This document shows positions 63,928 to 64,000 of a stretch of 64,000 bases of DNA, one piece after another (position 1 is the stretch's first letter; every line of letters starts with the position of its first letter). The position numbers were made by a program, and so were the translations under genes. The stretch is taken from assembly GCF_002223055.1 (NCBI RefSeq), contig NZ_NKFL01000005.1, positions 620,001-684,000 on the forward strand. The letters are read 5' to 3'. This stretch comes from Burkholderia sp. HI2500. Lineage in GTDB: Bacteria > Pseudomonadota > Gammaproteobacteria > Burkholderiales > Burkholderiaceae. The notes beneath the pieces are model-generated. The model was not told where the DNA came from and ran no database searches. It saw nothing but the letters and a program-made list of their open reading frames with translations.

Positions 63928-64000
63928 CCCGGCCCAGCCCCTTGCCCTGCGCCCCGCGCGAACCTTCGCGGCGCCGACGCTGTCGAATCCGCTTTCGAAC

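Overview
The window is a stretch of high-GC (roughly two-thirds G+C by eye) betaproteobacterial chromosome, and everything in it fits Burkholderia, most likely the Burkholderia cepacia complex, chromosome 1. The evidence is the housekeeping order ispE / tRNA-Gln / prs / rplY / pth, a complete aa3 cytochrome c oxidase assembly cluster, a GlcNAc phosphotransferase cluster with an EIIA-HPr-EI fusion, and Burkholderia-like protein sequences throughout. No insertion sequence, prophage, CRISPR array or rRNA operon was seen. The species call is inference from recognition, not from a search.

Layout. (1) 1-11.5 kb, core metabolism and information processing: 3' part of ispE, tRNA-Gln, prs, rplY, pth, a hisC paralogue, ferredoxin, coaD, rsmD, ftsY, a zeta-class GST (maiA), ybiB and leuA. 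leuA is preceded by an unannotated 24-codon leader ORF rich in the rare Leu codon CTA, a candidate attenuator. (2) 11.6-14 kb: an NTF2-like protein, a PagL-type lipid A deacylase and rpoH. The rpoH promoter region carries a perfect CIRCE (HrcA) operator directly downstream of a sigma-E-like promoter. (3) 14.1-17.5 kb: the cytochrome bd operon cydP-cydA-cydB-cydX with two ANR/FNR-type boxes upstream.

(4) 17.5-28.4 kb, chitobiose/N-acetylglucosamine use. A secreted GH20 beta-hexosaminidase (+ strand) converges on the minus-strand operon nagR-nagA-nagB(SIS)-EIIA/HPr/EI-nagE. Both transcription units have good sigma-70 promoters overlapped by the same 11-bp-period ATACCA-type direct repeat, so the GntR regulator probably controls both. 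NagE carries a second, cysteine-less EIIB domain. (5) 28.4-33.8 kb: the SOS mutasome cassette imuA-imuB-dnaE2 (minus strand) behind a perfect LexA box. (6) 34.1-36.9 kb: a substrate-binding protein/permease/ATPase ABC importer of the TrpXYZ-like family. (7) 37.1-42.6 kb: a chaperone-usher fimbrial operon (pilin, chaperone, usher, tip adhesin), with an unusually A+T-rich, repeat-containing region upstream of the pilin gene.

(8) 43.2-46.9 kb: a small four-cysteine secreted protein, an orphan MetQ-like binding protein, a Cache-domain chemoreceptor and a YciI-family protein. (9) 47-57.5 kb: cytochrome c oxidase and heme A synthesis. ctaC (fused to cytochrome c and OmpA domains), ctaD, a 46-residue membrane protein, ctaG, a DUF2970 protein and ctaE are followed by SURF1, a thioredoxin-like membrane protein, ctaA, ctaB and SCO1, with a small DUF2909 protein divergent between the two blocks and a DUF2244 protein upstream. 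(10) 57.6-64 kb: bioC-like methyltransferase, comF, trmL, a macro-domain protein, gpsA, secB, grxC, a membrane rhodanese and gpmA.

The two terminal oxidases (bd and aa3) bracket the window and represent the low- and high-oxygen branches of respiration. The most rewarding observations are regulatory: the leuA leader, the stacked sigma-E/CIRCE control of rpoH, the shared NagR-type operator, the paired ANR boxes, and the repeat cluster upstream of the fimbrial operon.
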